DNA from: Schistocerca nitens
Taxonomy: Eukaryota > Arthropoda > Insecta > Orthoptera > Acrididae
DNA length: 64,000 bases
Assembly (NCBI RefSeq): GCF_023898315.1
Contig: NC_064618.1
Coordinates: forward strand, 188,595,548 to 188,659,547
Direction: 5' to 3'
The notes below the pieces were generated by a model. That model was not told the DNA's origin. It did not search any database and saw only the letters and a program-made list of their open reading frames with translations. This document shows positions 25,817-37,743 of this stretch, in pieces (within the stretch, counting starts at the first letter, position 1; the number at the start of each line of letters is the position of its first letter). Position numbers and translations under genes: made by a program.

Positions 25817-26191
25817 CTATCTAGCTTCATTTTCTTCTGGAAACTCTTCCTTAGCACTTGCCTGAGCAATTACAACAAGGTACGATACAGCTGCAGCTAC
25901 CATTGATGGAATATTGGTCAGGTCAATGACGAAAAACCCACAGGCAGTGAAGCGCGGGCGCCGATGCAGCAGCTGCTGCAAGAACATCTGCAGCTGGTAC
26001 CACAGCTCAGTATCCGTGGTAGTGTTGCGTGGTGGACGCAGTAGGGCCTTGAGTACCAGGTCTGCGGTGCGACAACATTCACTGGCTACGGTACTGCATG
26101 ACCAAGTGACTGCCAGAAATCCGCCAAAATAGAAAAGGGCCCAGACAATTGCCAACATCGCCAGACCTTCCATTTCTGCACCAGCAGAACC
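25817..26191 (-). CDS. Gustatory receptor Gr-A, exon 3 (C terminus)
   Basis: This is the last exon of a seven-transmembrane insect gustatory receptor (7tm_7 family), a ligand-gated cation channel in the dendrite membrane of chemosensory neurons. It starts after the acceptor TTTTTTCCCAACAG in phase 0 and encodes 124 residues plus stop (protein residues 303-426). TM6 is at about 312-332, followed by a cytoplasmic loop with QQLLHRRPRFTACGFF, the family's conserved run into the last helix. TM7 is at about 387-412 and ends SYLVVIAQ. This corresponds to the signature TYhhhhhQF, but the first residue is Ser and the final Phe is missing. A mariner lies 68 bp past the stop. The ligand class cannot be told from sequence alone. 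Confidence 0.9.
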   Translation of the reverse strand, partial: GSAGAEMEGLAMLAIVWALFYFGGFLAVTWSCSTVASECCRTADLVLKALLRPPRNTTTDTELWYQLQMFLQQLLHRRPRFTACGFFVIDLTNIPSMVAAAVSYLVVIAQASAKEEFPEENEAR

Positions 26192-27669
26192 CTGTTGGGA
26201 AAAAAATTGTGCTGTTTATTCATCGTCACTTACTCCTAACTACCTAAATTTTAGTGACACGTAACTTGTGCAACCACAAAATTAGTCTTCCGTGAAAGGG
26301 ACGTGAGTATAAAAAACTGTAACTATAGCAAAACAGTTTTCTTTTCTTATATTTCATTGCAGTTAGATCTACTGTTCGCGAAAGATAACTAGGATCTAGC
26401 ACCAGTGAGACTTGAGCAATACTGGTCTGTAATTCCGGACATACTTTCTTTCGCTCTTTTTATAACATAGACGTACACATGTTCTTTTCCAATTCTGTGT
26501 CACAAGCTGCTATGTGAGAGATTCTCTATAAATATCATCTAGGAAATGGGTCAGTTTTGGTGGCAGTTCCATTTTACATCAAATAGACATGTTGTCACGG
26601 CTGTAAGCTCCTAGATTTTAAGAAACGGTGATGGCTTTTTCGGAGTTTCATTGTAATATTCCTTATTTGCAAACATATCTGGCACTTAAAATTTTGCATA
26701 ATTGTACTTGTATGTACGAATGAATTTTTAATCACGGTATCAGTATTTTTGTTGACATTCAGTTGTCTTCAGTTACTACATTAAACGATCCTCGAAAGAT
26801 CTGACTAAGTGTTTGGATCGGTTCTTTGACGGCACATTTGACCGAGATCTGTCGTCTTGCTTTGTAAATTACTGTATAACTACGAAAGCATGTAGAACAT
26901 GCCACTAAATTTCGCCTTTTTGCTAAATTGCATACTGTTTTACTAAGTGAGTGAAATATTTTGTGGTTGTTAGCGGTTTGCTATCATAAGCCAATGTTCT
27001 CTTTTAAACTAGTTTTCTAGTGGCATTGAATGACTAAAAATTAATCTACAGTTTATTTATTTGATTGGAAAAATCAATCAATCTCGGAATTTGCTGCACA
27101 CTGTACCATCCTGACAGTTTCTTATTGATCGACAGTGTTAACATACTGAGAATATAAAGTTATTCTTACTCAGGATCGACATACATATATTATCTCAGAA
27201 AATCATTTGTTTCTAAGCGATTTTTCATTCCTTTCCGGTAGGGACTCTTATCTTACACCTTTAATTCCTTTTTTTGCTTAAGTGAAAATTACTAATTTTA
27301 CTTTATAACATATTTCGCCCAACACAAGCTTTTGTTTTTCAAAGGTTTTCATCGCCATACAATTTCAAGTCTGTTTCAGAAGTAACATTGTGATATTACT
27401 GGTGGAATCATGAACCAATCTAAGTGAAATGGCGCATGGTTGAGAAACTTCATTCATCTGACAACAACCTGATTTCAATTAACATTAGAGAATATTAGCA
27501 GAATGGAAACGATCCTAAGACAGTAGCTTCACTGTAAATGAAGCCGCTATCCAAATGACATATATTAAACCCTTAATACCAACTCGATCACTGAAGATGT
27601 TAATGAAGTAAACACAGAACAGACTGCGGTAAGCGCCACGTATCGCTGACTGCAACTTTACCACCTTAC
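26192..27669 (-). other. Gr-A intron 2
   Basis: This is a 1478-bp intron between exons 2 and 3. The donor is CAG/GTAAGG at 27669 and the acceptor is CCCAACAG at 26192, phase 0. The interior is AT-rich and no repeat was recognised. Confidence 0.85.
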
Positions 27670-27846
27670 CTGATATTTGAGAATGATAGAGAGTGTAAAA
27701 TTGAGGCAGACGACAAAGTGAAATAGATATGTGACCAGACAGCTGAGTATTGGAAGGCCATACACATTGTTTATCGTCCCGGCAAAATCACAGAGGGCAT
27801 CGTATATCTCTCGCAGCTGTTGAACTTCTTCTGCATCACTCGTACT
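27670..27846 (-). CDS. Gustatory receptor Gr-A, exon 2
   Basis: This 177-bp phase-0 exon (59 codons, residues 244-302) lies between the acceptor CTTTAACAG and the donor CAG/GTAAGG. It reads EEVQQLREIYDALCDFAG, then TINNVYGLPILSCL and a hydrophobic TM5 segment ending TLSIILKYQ. An L-R-Y-L-C motif followed by IN..YG.PIL is characteristic of the region before TM5 in insect gustatory receptors. The exon is too short and carries no start codon, so it is easily missed. Its phase and length join exons 1 and 3 without a frameshift. It is translated here directly from the sequence. Confidence 0.9.
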
Positions 27847-28450
27847 CTGTTAAAGAAAACAAATTGTATTTTACATCGTCAGATCTAACGTATCTTCCAA
27901 AATTTGTTCCATATGTAACTACAGTGTGATTGATTAATGATACGTATGGTAACAAAAGATGTGGGTGTTTAAAAATCAAAATTTACACAGATAAACGTAA
28001 CTAAACAACATGTTCAAATGGTATTATGAAATGAAATGATCGTATTGCATATTTGGCTGGGAGAACACATCAGGGGTTGTTCGGCTTCCTATATGACACC
28101 ATTTTGTGAACTTTCTTGCAATGGTGATGGAATGATGATGAAGACAGCACAACACAAATACATCTGACTCATTGTAGGTGGTATTTCAAACATTCATATA
28201 GATCATTCAGTTGCATTTACAGACATTAGAAATGTTGTAACATTGTCATATTACGTGGATGTTTCTGCTACATTAGGAATGTGTGCTTTATATTTGCAGT
28301 ATACATACAACGCTAATACTCACTAACTAAATCATTGGGAAAGGAAACAAATGAAAAGGAAGCTTTGTGATGAAATGGTCTGCATTTTCTCCAAGTAACG
28401 TCTATATTTTTATCGCAGCTCATCTTAATGTGTGTTTTGCTGCGCCTGTG

Positions 28451-28552
28451 GTATGCGCACGCGCGCGCATTTGTGTGTGTGTGTGTGTGTGTGAGTGTGT
28501 GTGCGTGTGTGTGTGTGTGTTTGTGTGTGTGTATGTGTATGTGTGTGCGTGT
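28451..28552. repeat. GT/GC dinucleotide microsatellite
   Basis: A (GC)n start at 28459-28469 passes into imperfect (GT)n to about 28552. It lies in Gr-A intron 1. The open frames across it on both strands are repeat artefacts. Confidence 0.95.
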
Positions 28553-28978
28553 TTGGTAACGGCAGTGGAGAGGATAAGAAAATGTAAATAAATTCCAGAA
28601 ACAAAAGAAATGAGAGATATCTGCTCCCGTGTCAACTACACTTCTAATTTTTCTGTGATGATTTTAAACTGAAATATGAATAAACGTTCATTTTTAGTAT
28701 AATAGATCAAGTGGAGAGATTATCTCAAGGCATATTTTAAAAATGAACACTCACAAATAGAATGTGTTACTGATGGTCATGTATTGTGTTACCTCTTCGT
28801 GTTGGCACTCAATATGTGGTTTGACAGATCAGGGTTTAAGTTTCTCTCGCGAAGAAGTTAGTAGAAATGGGTCGCAAAGAAGTTCATTAGCGCTGCGGGG
28901 AAGTCGATCACGACTTTGCGTACCAAACCGTCGAGTCATTTGCCTACAGGAAACGCAGAAATCTTAAACTCTTTCTTG

Positions 28979-29115
28979 CCGGCACGGTAGCTCAGCGTGT
29001 TCGGTCAGAGAGTTAGCTGCCCTCTGTAATAAGAAACTGAGCTTAACGATGAACTTTAACAGGTGTCATGGGACGTCTGCACCGAACTTATCCTACGAAC
29101 AATTACGAACAAAAT
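28979..29115 (+). mobile_element. tRNA-derived SINE (family 4)
   Basis: It begins GCCGGCACGGTAGCTCAGCG, a tRNA-like A-box region, and continues with TTAGCTGCCCTCTGTAATAA, the GTGTCATGGGACGTCTGCAC block and an AACAAAATGAGAT tail followed by A-rich sequence. It is a family I recognise from orthopteran genomes. It abuts the 5' leader of the RTE-like LINE that follows, and the border is approximate. No target duplication was identified. Confidence 0.75.
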
Positions 29116-29129
29116 GAGATCAGCGAAAA

Positions 29130-32100
29130 AAAGTGGATTTTTTTAAAAATTAGTATTCAAAACGTCCACGGTCACGGGTTCGAAACACGCCAACACTTAT
29201 ATTTTCATTAATAATCATGACTGGCGGCCGAAGGATTCCGGCATAAGAAGTCACCCTCACTCTGCCAACGGCTTTGTCAAAGAGGGCGGACGAGTGGACC
29301 CTATTTAGGGGACTCTCCTATCTTGAAGTGGGAAACTGCCCCTGAAGGCAGAAAAACCAGTAGTGATCAACAACATGAAAATTCAGATGGCAATGGAGAC
29401 CACTGCATTAAAGACACATAACGTGTATCCACAGGATATGGGGACTGTAACTGAAAAAGTGTCATGATGATCTCTCCATTGGTGAAATATTACGGAATAG
29501 TCCCTAATTCGAATCTCCAGGAGGGGGGTGCCAAGCGGGAGATAACCATGAGAAAATGATTGAAAACCAACGAGAAAATAACGTAATAGGAGTCGGGGCG
29601 TGAAATATCATAAGCTTTAACTTCGTAGGGAAGCTAGAAAATCAGAAAATGGAAATGGAAAGGCTCAATCTAGAGGTAGTAGGAGATAGCTTTCTGAAAT
29701 GGAAAGAAGAAAGGGATTTCTGGTCAGATGAATTATAGGGTAATACCAACAACAGCAGAAAATGGTGTAACTTGAGTAGGATTCATTTTGAATAGGAAGG
29801 TAGTAAAGAGAGTGTGTTACTGTCAACAGTTCAGTGATGGGACTTCTTATCAGAATTGACAGTAAACAAACACCGACAACAATAGTTCAGGTATATATGC
29901 CGACATCGCAAGCTGAAGATGAAGAGACACAGAAGTATATGAGGACACTGAAAGAGTAATGCATTACTTAAAGGGAGATGAAAATCTAATAGTAGCGGGG
30001 AACTGGACTGCAGCTGTAGGGGAAGGAGTAGAAGAAAAGGTTACGGGAGAATATGGGCTTGGGACAAGGAATGAGAGAGGAGAAAAACTAATTGAGTTCT
30101 GTAATAAATGTCAGCTAGTAATGGCGAATACTGTGTTGAAGAACCACATGAGAAGGACGTATACTTGAAAAGGCCGGGTGATACAGAAAGATTTCAGTTA
30201 TATTACGTCTTGCTCAGACAGATTTTCGGAAATCAGATACTGGATTATGAGGCGTACGCAGGACCAGATATAGACTCAGATCACAATGTTGTTGTTCTGA
30301 AGCGTAGGCTGCAGTTTAAGATATTACTCAGCACGAGTGAATACGCAGAGACGTGGCGTACAGAAGTACTAAGGGACGACGAGATACGCAGGAAGTCCTC
30401 TAAGGCTACAGATACAGCAATAATAAATAGCTCGGTAGATAGTAAAGTTGAAGAGAAATGGATGTTTCTAAAAACGGTTGGAAAGAAAAACGTTGGTACA
30501 AAGGAGGTAACTGCGAAGAAACCGTGGCTAAACAAAGAAATATTCAGTTGACCAATGAACGAATGAGATTCAGGTAAACAGAAATACAAGTCACCGAGGA
30601 AGGAAATAAATAGGAAGTGCAGGGAAGCTAAGACGAAATGGTTGCATGAAAACTGTGAAGAAATACAAAAAGAAATGATGGTCGGAAGGACTGACTTAGC
30701 AAGTAAAAAAGTCAAAACTAACTTCGTTGAAATTAAAAGCCAGGGTGTTAACATTAAGAGCGGAACGGTAAATCAAATGTTAAATGCAGGGGAGAGAGGC
30801 GACAAGTGTAAAGATTACATTGAGAGCCGCTATGAAGGGGAAGATATGTCTGATGTGGTAGAAGAAGAAATAAGATACGATATAGTAGTGATAAGGAATC
30901 CACTATTAGAAGAAGAATTTTAGAGCTTTGGAAAAGTTATGATAAAATAAGGCAGAAGGGATAGATAAAATTCCATGAGAATTTCTAAAATCATTTGCGG
31001 AACTGGTAACAAAACGTTTACTCACGTTGGTCTGTAGAATGAATGAGTATGGTGACTGACGGAAAAATATCATCCAAAGAATTCCGGAAGCTGCAAGGGC
31101 TGACAAGCACGAGAATTATCGCACAATCACCCTAACAGCTCATGTATGCAAGTTGCTGAAAGGGATAATATACAGAAGAATGGAAAAGAAAATAGAGGGT
31201 CCGACTGATGAATTTGGCATTAAGAAAGGCAAAGGCACCAGATGGAAGTTCTGATGTGGCGGTTGATAATAGAAGCGTGACTAAAGAAAAAAAAACACAC
31301 TTTCATAGGATTTGTCGACCTGAAAAAGCGTTCGACAATGTAAAATGGTGCCAGGTATTCGAAATTCTGAGCAAAGTGGGAGTAAGCTGCAGGGACAGAC
31401 GGGTAATATACGATACGTACAAGAGCCAAGGGGGAATAATATGAGTGGACGACCAAGAACGAAGTGTTCGGATTAAAAATTGTGTAAGACAGGGATGTAG
31501 TCTTTCGCCCCTATTGTTTAATCTGTACGTCGAAGAAGCAATGATGGAAATAAAAGAAAGGTTGAGGGTTGGAATCAAAATTCAAGGTGAAAGATTTCAG
31601 TGATAGAATTCGCTGATTACATTGCTATACGAGTGAAAGTGCAGACGAATGACATGATATGCTGCATGAGATGACAGCCTAGTGAGTACTGAACATGAAT
31701 TGAGAACAAACCGAAGAAAGACGAAAGTAACGAGAAGTAGCTGAAATGAGAACAGTAGGAAACCTAACGATCAGGCTTGATGGCTACAAACTAGATGAAG
31801 CTAAGGAATTCAGTTACCTAGGCAGCAAAGTAACTAATAACGGACGGAGCAAGGAGGAGATCAAAAGCAGGCTAGCACTGACAAAAAGGGCATACCCGGC
31901 CAAGAGAAGTCTACCACTCTAGGATGGCAGGACATCACTTAAGATATCAGGGAATGACTTCCATAGTACAAGTGGGGACTGTAGAGGGCAGAAACTGTAG
32001 AGGAAGACAGAGACTGGAATACTGGATAATTGAGTACGTAGGTTGAAAGTGCTTCTCTCAGATTAAGAGTTTGGCAAAGGTGAGGAATTCGTAGTGGGCA

Positions 32101-32140
32101 CCAGCAAACCAGTCATAAAACCTCTGACTCCAAAATAAAA
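29130..32140 (+). mobile_element. RTE-like LINE in Gr-A intron (copy 3)
   Basis: It is plus-strand, antisense to Gr-A. The leader (29190-29560) matches those at 1-660 and 15660-16000. Endonuclease pieces lie at 29600-30290, with GNWTAAVGEG near 29995 (GDWNAVVGEG in active relatives) and DIDSDHN near 30270-30290. The connector runs 30300-30930. RT follows with DEFGI (31208), VDLKKAFDNVKW-like sequence (31310-31345), RQGCSLSPLLFNLYVEEA (31485-31545) and a lost FADD box (about 31605). The C-terminal region includes LGSKVTNNGRSKEEIKSRL (31820-31875). The 3' tail is CAGTCATAAAACCTCTGACT..AAAATAAAAAAAA near 32140. Frameshifts and stops make it inactive. It is nearly full length, about 3.0 kb. Confidence 0.9.
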
Positions 32141-32380
32141 AAAAGTAATTGGCGATATGAAGTTCGTTAATTCCGAACGCCTGTCCAGCTTAAAGTGCCA
32201 CATCTTTGGCCATACATTCAAATTTTAAATTACCGTCCAATAAACATTCGGATGGAAGTAGGCTACATACTTTTTAATATTTATTTTTATAAAGGAAAAT
32301 GTTGTTAGCAACACATTCAAAGTGCTCTTGACTGATGCACATCAACATTTTGCGCGATTCTCTAATAAATATTCAATCGG

Positions 32381-32383
<3 letters not shown>

Positions 32384-32451
<68 letters not shown>
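32384..32451. repeat. (TA)n microsatellite
   Basis: An almost perfect TA dinucleotide run of 68 bp. It lies in Gr-A intron 1, between two LINE copies. Confidence 0.97.
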
Positions 32452-32454
<3 letters not shown>

Positions 32455-32589
32455 CGCATATAACATAATAATACAGTATATAAATGGTAAAGACAGAGCC
32501 CGCGCAGCAGCCTATGCTGCCTAACTTCCGACACAGCCACAGATAATCAGCGCCAAGGCGTACTCGCGGCAGACCTGTCTGATTTCGAT

Positions 32590-33570
32590 TGCAGCAGACG
32601 TGCTGTCAAGGATCATTGATGCTTCTCAAAACTGTGGAAGAGACGCCGTTAATGACTACAGAGCGCACTATAGAAATCAACATAAATCTACAGAATTCGC
32701 CCGTTACACCTTTTATACACAAAAGCGAATATCCTGGATATACTATCAGTCAAGCGAATAATTCAATCCTCTACTCCAGAGATTTTATACATAAAAGTCA
32801 ATATGGTTTCACCCCAAAACCAGCTACGACGGATGTCGTAAAGGCAGTCAGAACATTTATCGATTGCTGTCTCTCAGCCAACATTTACGCAATCTTGGTG
32901 GGTCTTTGTGAACAAGGAGTCTTTCTAGCAAAATGATGGCTAAGTACGAGTACTTTATAAACGTAGTACGAATTTTAATGTACTTGGAATGTAGCTGTTT
33001 CAGCCACAGAACTGTAACTTCAACACATAATAACTTTCGAGCAGAGGAAAAGAGCAACCAAAGGATGTACGCAACGATCTTGCTGCGGTCACTTCTGCTG
33101 ACGATAATATACAATGATCCATTACTTAGTTTGTCTTACTTAAGACAGTATCTCACACCTGCTTTAGAGGCTGATCTAATTCATCTCACTAAAAACAAGA
33201 GTTATGTTGAAACTGAGAACATGTCTAGGTAGATAACAACAAGCGCCGATTCAACGAACGGAAATCAGAAGGTACGATCTTCACAAGGAAAACGCGATGT
33301 GAATCGTCAAAATCAGTTACCTTAAGAAGAAAGAACTTCAGCATGTGAATCATCTAGAACATCCTGGAGTTACTTCGACAGATAGTACGCATTCAATAGA
33401 CATGTCCAACATAGTACAGACAAATGTACGGCTTTAATTAACACTCTCTCAAGGTCAGTTAGGCTCGACAATGACCTGCGCGTTGAGGCACTACGGCTGT
33501 TTATATTATCATGCACCTTGTCAGTGTGCATAGAAATGCTATAGAAGAAACGCAACCGCATGAAAATCAA
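32590..33570 (+). mobile_element. LINE reverse-transcriptase fragment (R1/jockey group)
   Basis: The plus strand reads SRDFIHKSQYGFTPKPATTD followed by AVRTFIDCCLSANIYAILVGL (32780-32905), the Q-GF-P---T block and start of the palm domain. After an apparent deletion comes IYNDPLLSLS (33095-33130), the ILGPLLWNIIYND region, with DLIHLTKN (33170-33195) where the FADD box should end. A C-terminal stretch at 33385-33530 reads FNRHVQHSTDKCTALINTLS and DNDLRVEALRLF. Stops and the deletion make it dead. The 5' and 3' borders are not precise. Confidence 0.75.
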
Positions 33571-34303
33571 TAGATCTCATTAGTAAGTATGAAACAGTGG
33601 AAACTTACACGACGACTTTCAATTTAGCGCTATGTGATTTAGCAGGCCTCTCGCCCATAGCTACTAAGTTTCGAGAAAGGGTCGAATATTATAGTAATAC
33701 ATTCAAATATAAATACGCCAAACAGACTACAGACATCGCCCTAGAGGACAGCAACTATCTACATATAGTGGACTTTTCAGTGAAAAGAATGGAAAAAGTA
33801 CTACTTAGCTGAAGTAAGCACAGCTGCAAGAAAAAGCGACAATGGAGTAGATTCGGGAAAAGCAATATGTGCCAATTACAGCTTAAATTGCGTAATGAAT
33901 TCTGAAATAACCAAGCATTACTATTTTCCCTATTTTCCGTTCTAAATGCGCTTGAACTCCCATGTAAGTTATATTGATACAGTAACAGCCAACCATACAG
34001 ACAGCAGGATGACACCGGTCCCATTACCAAATCCGAAGTATCCTTAAATTTAATTGAAGAAATACGATCTAAAACAAGAAGAATGCTGGAGTACAACTGA
34101 CGTAGACTTCGGATGGCTCAAATATCATACAGGGAATTAACCTGACTGTGAGGATGATTTGCGGGTTGTTTCCCGTTAAAGGGAGAAACATTTTTATTGA
34201 GCCTTCATGGTTGGTACGTTTGATTATTTCGAGGATTGGATATAGAATTTCTACAATGTAGTGTAGCTGACAGTTCATTGTTGTCGGCTGTCTGAATTCG
34301 TCA

Positions 34304-35030
34304 GTGTGTCGACTGCGATTGAAAATGGGGAAAACCGAGTTTCTCGCTGGTATTAAACATTTTCATTTGAAGGATTGGACCACCGTACAAATCAAAACAA
34401 AATTGAATGAAGTTCACACACACTCTGGGCCATCACTGAAGACCCTTTGTTATTGCATTAATGATCGTAAACGTGGTCGGCCAAACACCGAAGACGAAGT
34501 GCAGCTCGGTCGTCCGAATGATGTCAGCAGAGTGGGAACAGTTGACAAACTGCATGATATGGTAGCGCGAGACCGCCGAATAAACAACCGTGCGATTGCT
34601 GAGACTGTAGGCATCTCTACCGATCAAGTGCATAACTTCCCGCACGGAGAATTTTCTATGAAGAAGCTATGTGCAAGGAGGGTCCCCCGATTGCTCACTT
34701 TGGACTTAAAGCGCATCCGACACAGCGTTGCAAAATAACACCTGGCGATTTTTAACTGTAATCTGCAAGACTCTTTGTGCCGATTTGTGCCTCTTAATAA
34801 ACCTAAACCCATCATTGCCACCAGAGTCAAAACGGCGGTCAAAACAATGGACAAAGGCTGGAGAAAGTGCACCGAAAAGGCAAAGACCATTTTGTCAGCT
34901 GGTAATGTGACGGCCACTGGTAGAAGTCGCACTGCCAAAACGAGAGAAGAGGCAGTGTCATCTAGTGACACTGGCGTGAATGACAAACATATCGATCGTA
35001 TTAACGTTTTGTCGATAAACGAATAAACTA
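34304..35030 (+). mobile_element. mariner transposase remnant (SETMAR type)
   Basis: The plus strand from 34324 reads MGKTEFLAGIKHFHLKDWTT, the paired-domain-like N terminus of mariner. RKRGRPNTEDEVQLGRPNDV is next, then a second helix-turn-helix with NNRAIAETVGIS and a KKLCARRVPRLLT block (about 34660-34700). The start of the catalytic domain lies beyond a stop: PESKRRSKQWTKAGESAPK (about 34818-34875), then KTILSAG and a decaying tail. The 3' half of the catalytic core is missing. It lies in Gr-A intron 1 and is immediately followed by the Tc1 foldback. Terminal repeats were not identified. Confidence 0.85.
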
Positions 35031-35091
35031 GAGAGTAGTAATTATATCATCATACAGGTATTACATAGAGACATGATTGTAGGTAGAATTA

Positions 35092-36232
35092 CACTACTGG
35101 CCATTTAAATTGCTACAACAAGAAGAAATGCAGATGATAAACGAGTATACATTGGGCAAATATATTTTACTGATTACATTTCCACGAAATTTGGGTGCAT
35201 AGATCCTGAGAAATCAGTACCCAGAACAACCACCTCTGGCCGTAATAACGGCCTTGATACGCCGTGGCATTGAGTCAAACAGAGCGTGGATGGCGTGTAC
35301 AGGTACAGCTGCCCATGCAGCTTCAACACGATACCACAGTTCATTAAGAGTAGTGACTAGCGCATAGGGACGAGACATTTGCTCGGCCACCATTGATCAG
35401 ACGTTTTCAGTTGGCGAGAGATCTGGAGAATGTGCTGGCCAGGGCAGCAGTCGAAAATTTTATGTACCCAGAAACGCCTGTACAGGACCTGCAACATGCT
35501 GTCGTGCATTATGCTGCTAAAATGTAGGGTTCCGCAGGGATCGACTGAAGGGTAGAGCAACGAACGTAACACATCTGAAATGTAACGTCCACTGTTCAAA
35601 GTGCCGTCAATGCCATACTCGTCGTCGCCATACTGGCGTATCACCCTGCGTGATGGTACGTGGTGCCACTGGTTACACGTCTGTTACCTCTTGTTCGCAT
35701 TGACGGCACTGTTAACAGTGGACGTTACATTTCAGATGTGTTAGGACCCGTGGCTCTACCCTTCATTCGATCCCTGCGAAACCCTACATTTCAGCAGGAT
35801 AATGCACGACCGCATATTGCAGGTCCTGTACGGGCATTTCTGGATACAGAAAATGTTCGACTGCTGCCCTGGCCAGCACATTCTCCAGATCTATCACCAA
35901 TTGAAAACGTCTGGTCAATGGTGGCCGAGAAACTGGCTCGTCACAATACGCCAGTCATTACTCTTGATGAACCGTGGTATCGTGTTGAAGCTACATGGGC
36001 AGCTGTACCTGTACACGCCATCCAAGCTTTGTTTGACTAAATGCAAAGGCGTATCAAGGTCGTTATTACGGCCAGAGGTGGTTGTTCTGGGTACTGATTT
36101 GTCAGGATCTATGCACCCAAATTGCGTGAAAATGTAATCACATGTTAGTTTCAATATAGTATATTTGTCCAGTGAATACCCGTTTGTCATCTGCATTTCT
36201 TCTTGGTGTAGCAATGGAAATGGCCAGTAGTG
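35092..36232 (+). mobile_element. Tc1-like foldback element, inverted 3' ends
   Basis: The element starts CACTACTGGCCATTTAAATT and ends AAATGGCCAGTAGTG, and it is flanked by TA on both sides (35090-35091, 36233-36234). From 35613 to 36232 it is the 3' half of a plus-strand Tc1 transposase, with QQDNARPHIAGP (35785-35825) and SPDLSPIENVW (35880-35920). The spacing between the D and the E is 34 residues, as in DD34E Tc1 enzymes. From 35092 to 35612 the same 3' end is repeated in inverse orientation, giving arms of about 520 bp around an 85-bp loop. The left arm (minus ORF 35644-35357) has more mutations. Without the N-terminal half it is non-autonomous. Confidence 0.95.
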
Positions 36233-36369
36233 TACATTAATGATAATTTACAGGAATAGAAAGATAAAACGTTAAAGCGATACACGTGCGCCAGTATATA
36301 TTAACCTATCTGGTCTCAATGTACACTATAAAATAAAAAAAATGTGAAAAATAAAAACCTGGTTCATAA

Positions 36370-37245
36370 CAAAGTGGCGCTAATATACATGTGAGGCTTG
36401 AAGAAATAGCGGTATTGTAATTAATTTCAATAAAACCAAGGTTAGATAGGATATAAGACAAAGGTTGTGAATTAAAAGGGAGAAGCAGTAGCCTTGGGTT
36501 CCAATGATGTTCTGAAAAAGATCAAAGTATGTGTTATCTCCTAATTCTATTTGTTCGTTAAGATGAAGTGCCGGGTCATTTTTCTGGTGGACAAAAATCA
36601 CAAGTTCTTCCAAGGTACCTAACAGGAATCCTTTCTGGATAGTATGTATGGCATATCGTGTTTTATATCATATTCTGCATGGTTATTACCGGTGAGGATT
36701 TGCCAGTATGCTGATTTGCTGCGAACTGTACCCTTCATATGCCCTTTCAATCTTCTCTGAAAACGCCTACTAGTCTGTCCGTTATATACCTTATGGCATT
36801 CCTTACATGTTAATTTATATACAATGATCTTGGGAATCGGTATTTTGAATTTCAGATAGTGTGATTTAGTTCACTTGCAAATACTTGTCTGGCAGCGAAA
36901 GGTAATCTAACGTCAGTATTTTTGAACAACCTGTTTATCCTGTCACAAGCAGTTCCCATGTAGGCCATTTGCGAGAACTACTTCTTTGTCTTGCAGTTGG
37001 AACTTCTGATAAGGATTGTTAACCATTTTAGTGTCGTAACCATTAGCTGCAGCAGTTTGCTTAAGAACAGAAATTTCTCTTTATTTTCGATATGGTGAGA
37101 GTGGTAGCTTATGCATTCTATTGAAATTTGAGCAGGAAAAAGCCCTTTTATATTTGTTTCAATGACTTGACTTAGCATGTATAATTCCATCAGTCGTTGT
37201 AGGCTTTTTATGTATGACAAAAGTAAGTAGCGCTTCACTATTGAA
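36370..37245 (-). mobile_element. Penelope-like element fragment with GIY-YIG domain
   Basis: The minus strand at 37238-36978 holds a tail part of the RT region (SYHSHHIENKEKFLFLSKLL). It is followed by RINRLFKNTDVRLPFAARQV (about 36940-36885), which normally links RT to endonuclease. A GIY-YIG endonuclease follows, with PKIIVYKLTCKECHKVYNGQ then TSRRFQRRLKGHMKG (about 36840-36745). VY-N-G stands for the usual VY-I-G. The fragment is 5' truncated, with frameshifts, and lies in Gr-A intron 1 in the same orientation as the gene. Confidence 0.8.
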
Positions 37246-37743
37246 AATCGTTAAAAAGCGGAGTGTGCGTTGCGTCTCCACTATTGATAATGTATCTTGA
37301 TGGTGGATGCAGAAAAGTTTCAGTAGCAGAAAAGTAAAGGCACACCTTAAACATGACCAATAAACAATGGAAGTACTAAAACATAAGTAGAATTAACGTA
37401 TCACTGTTACAAATGGTCTTAGCTTAACACACCAATTGTGCAATATGTATGTCAGAAGTAGAATTCAGGTGAAAAAGTACATATATTCCGATTAATTAAA
37501 AATGCTTCCCAGAACTGAATTGAAACACGTGTGGCAAAACGTAACTTGCAGTTATTCAATGTCTGACAGATATAACCCAAAAACTGTCAATATGGTATTA
37601 ATTTAAACAGGAAATGGGAAGATATACAATTTTTTCTTTGTTCTTTATCTGACGAGAGCCTTAAATCATTTTAAAATCAGCAAAGAATGTGAATTTCTCA
37701 GGTTAACTAAAATGTTTCGGAAGTTCAGAAATATACAACTTAC

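Larger units (their letters stand above)
27847..37743 (-). other. Gr-A intron 1 (9.9 kb, repeat-filled)
   Basis: The donor CAT/GTAAGT at 37743 is a perfect consensus, and the acceptor is TTTAACAG at 27847. From the donor inwards the intron holds a Penelope fragment, a Tc1 foldback, a mariner remnant, a LINE fragment, an AT array, an RTE-like LINE, a SINE and a GT array. The RTE-like and second LINE and the mariner remnant are antisense to the gene, and the Penelope fragment is in sense orientation. The gaps at 27847-28450, 33580-34300 and 37250-37743 showed nothing recognisable. Confidence 0.85.

Noticed and set aside
28367-28635. Cysteine/valine-rich and histidine/threonine-rich ORFs on the two strands
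   Set aside because: Both are translations of a (GT)n microsatellite.
37666-37743. Continuation of the Gr-A exon 1 frame past 37744 for 25 codons
   Set aside because: This is read-through of the intron. The GTAAGT donor at 37743 and the matching phase of exon 2 explain the end better.
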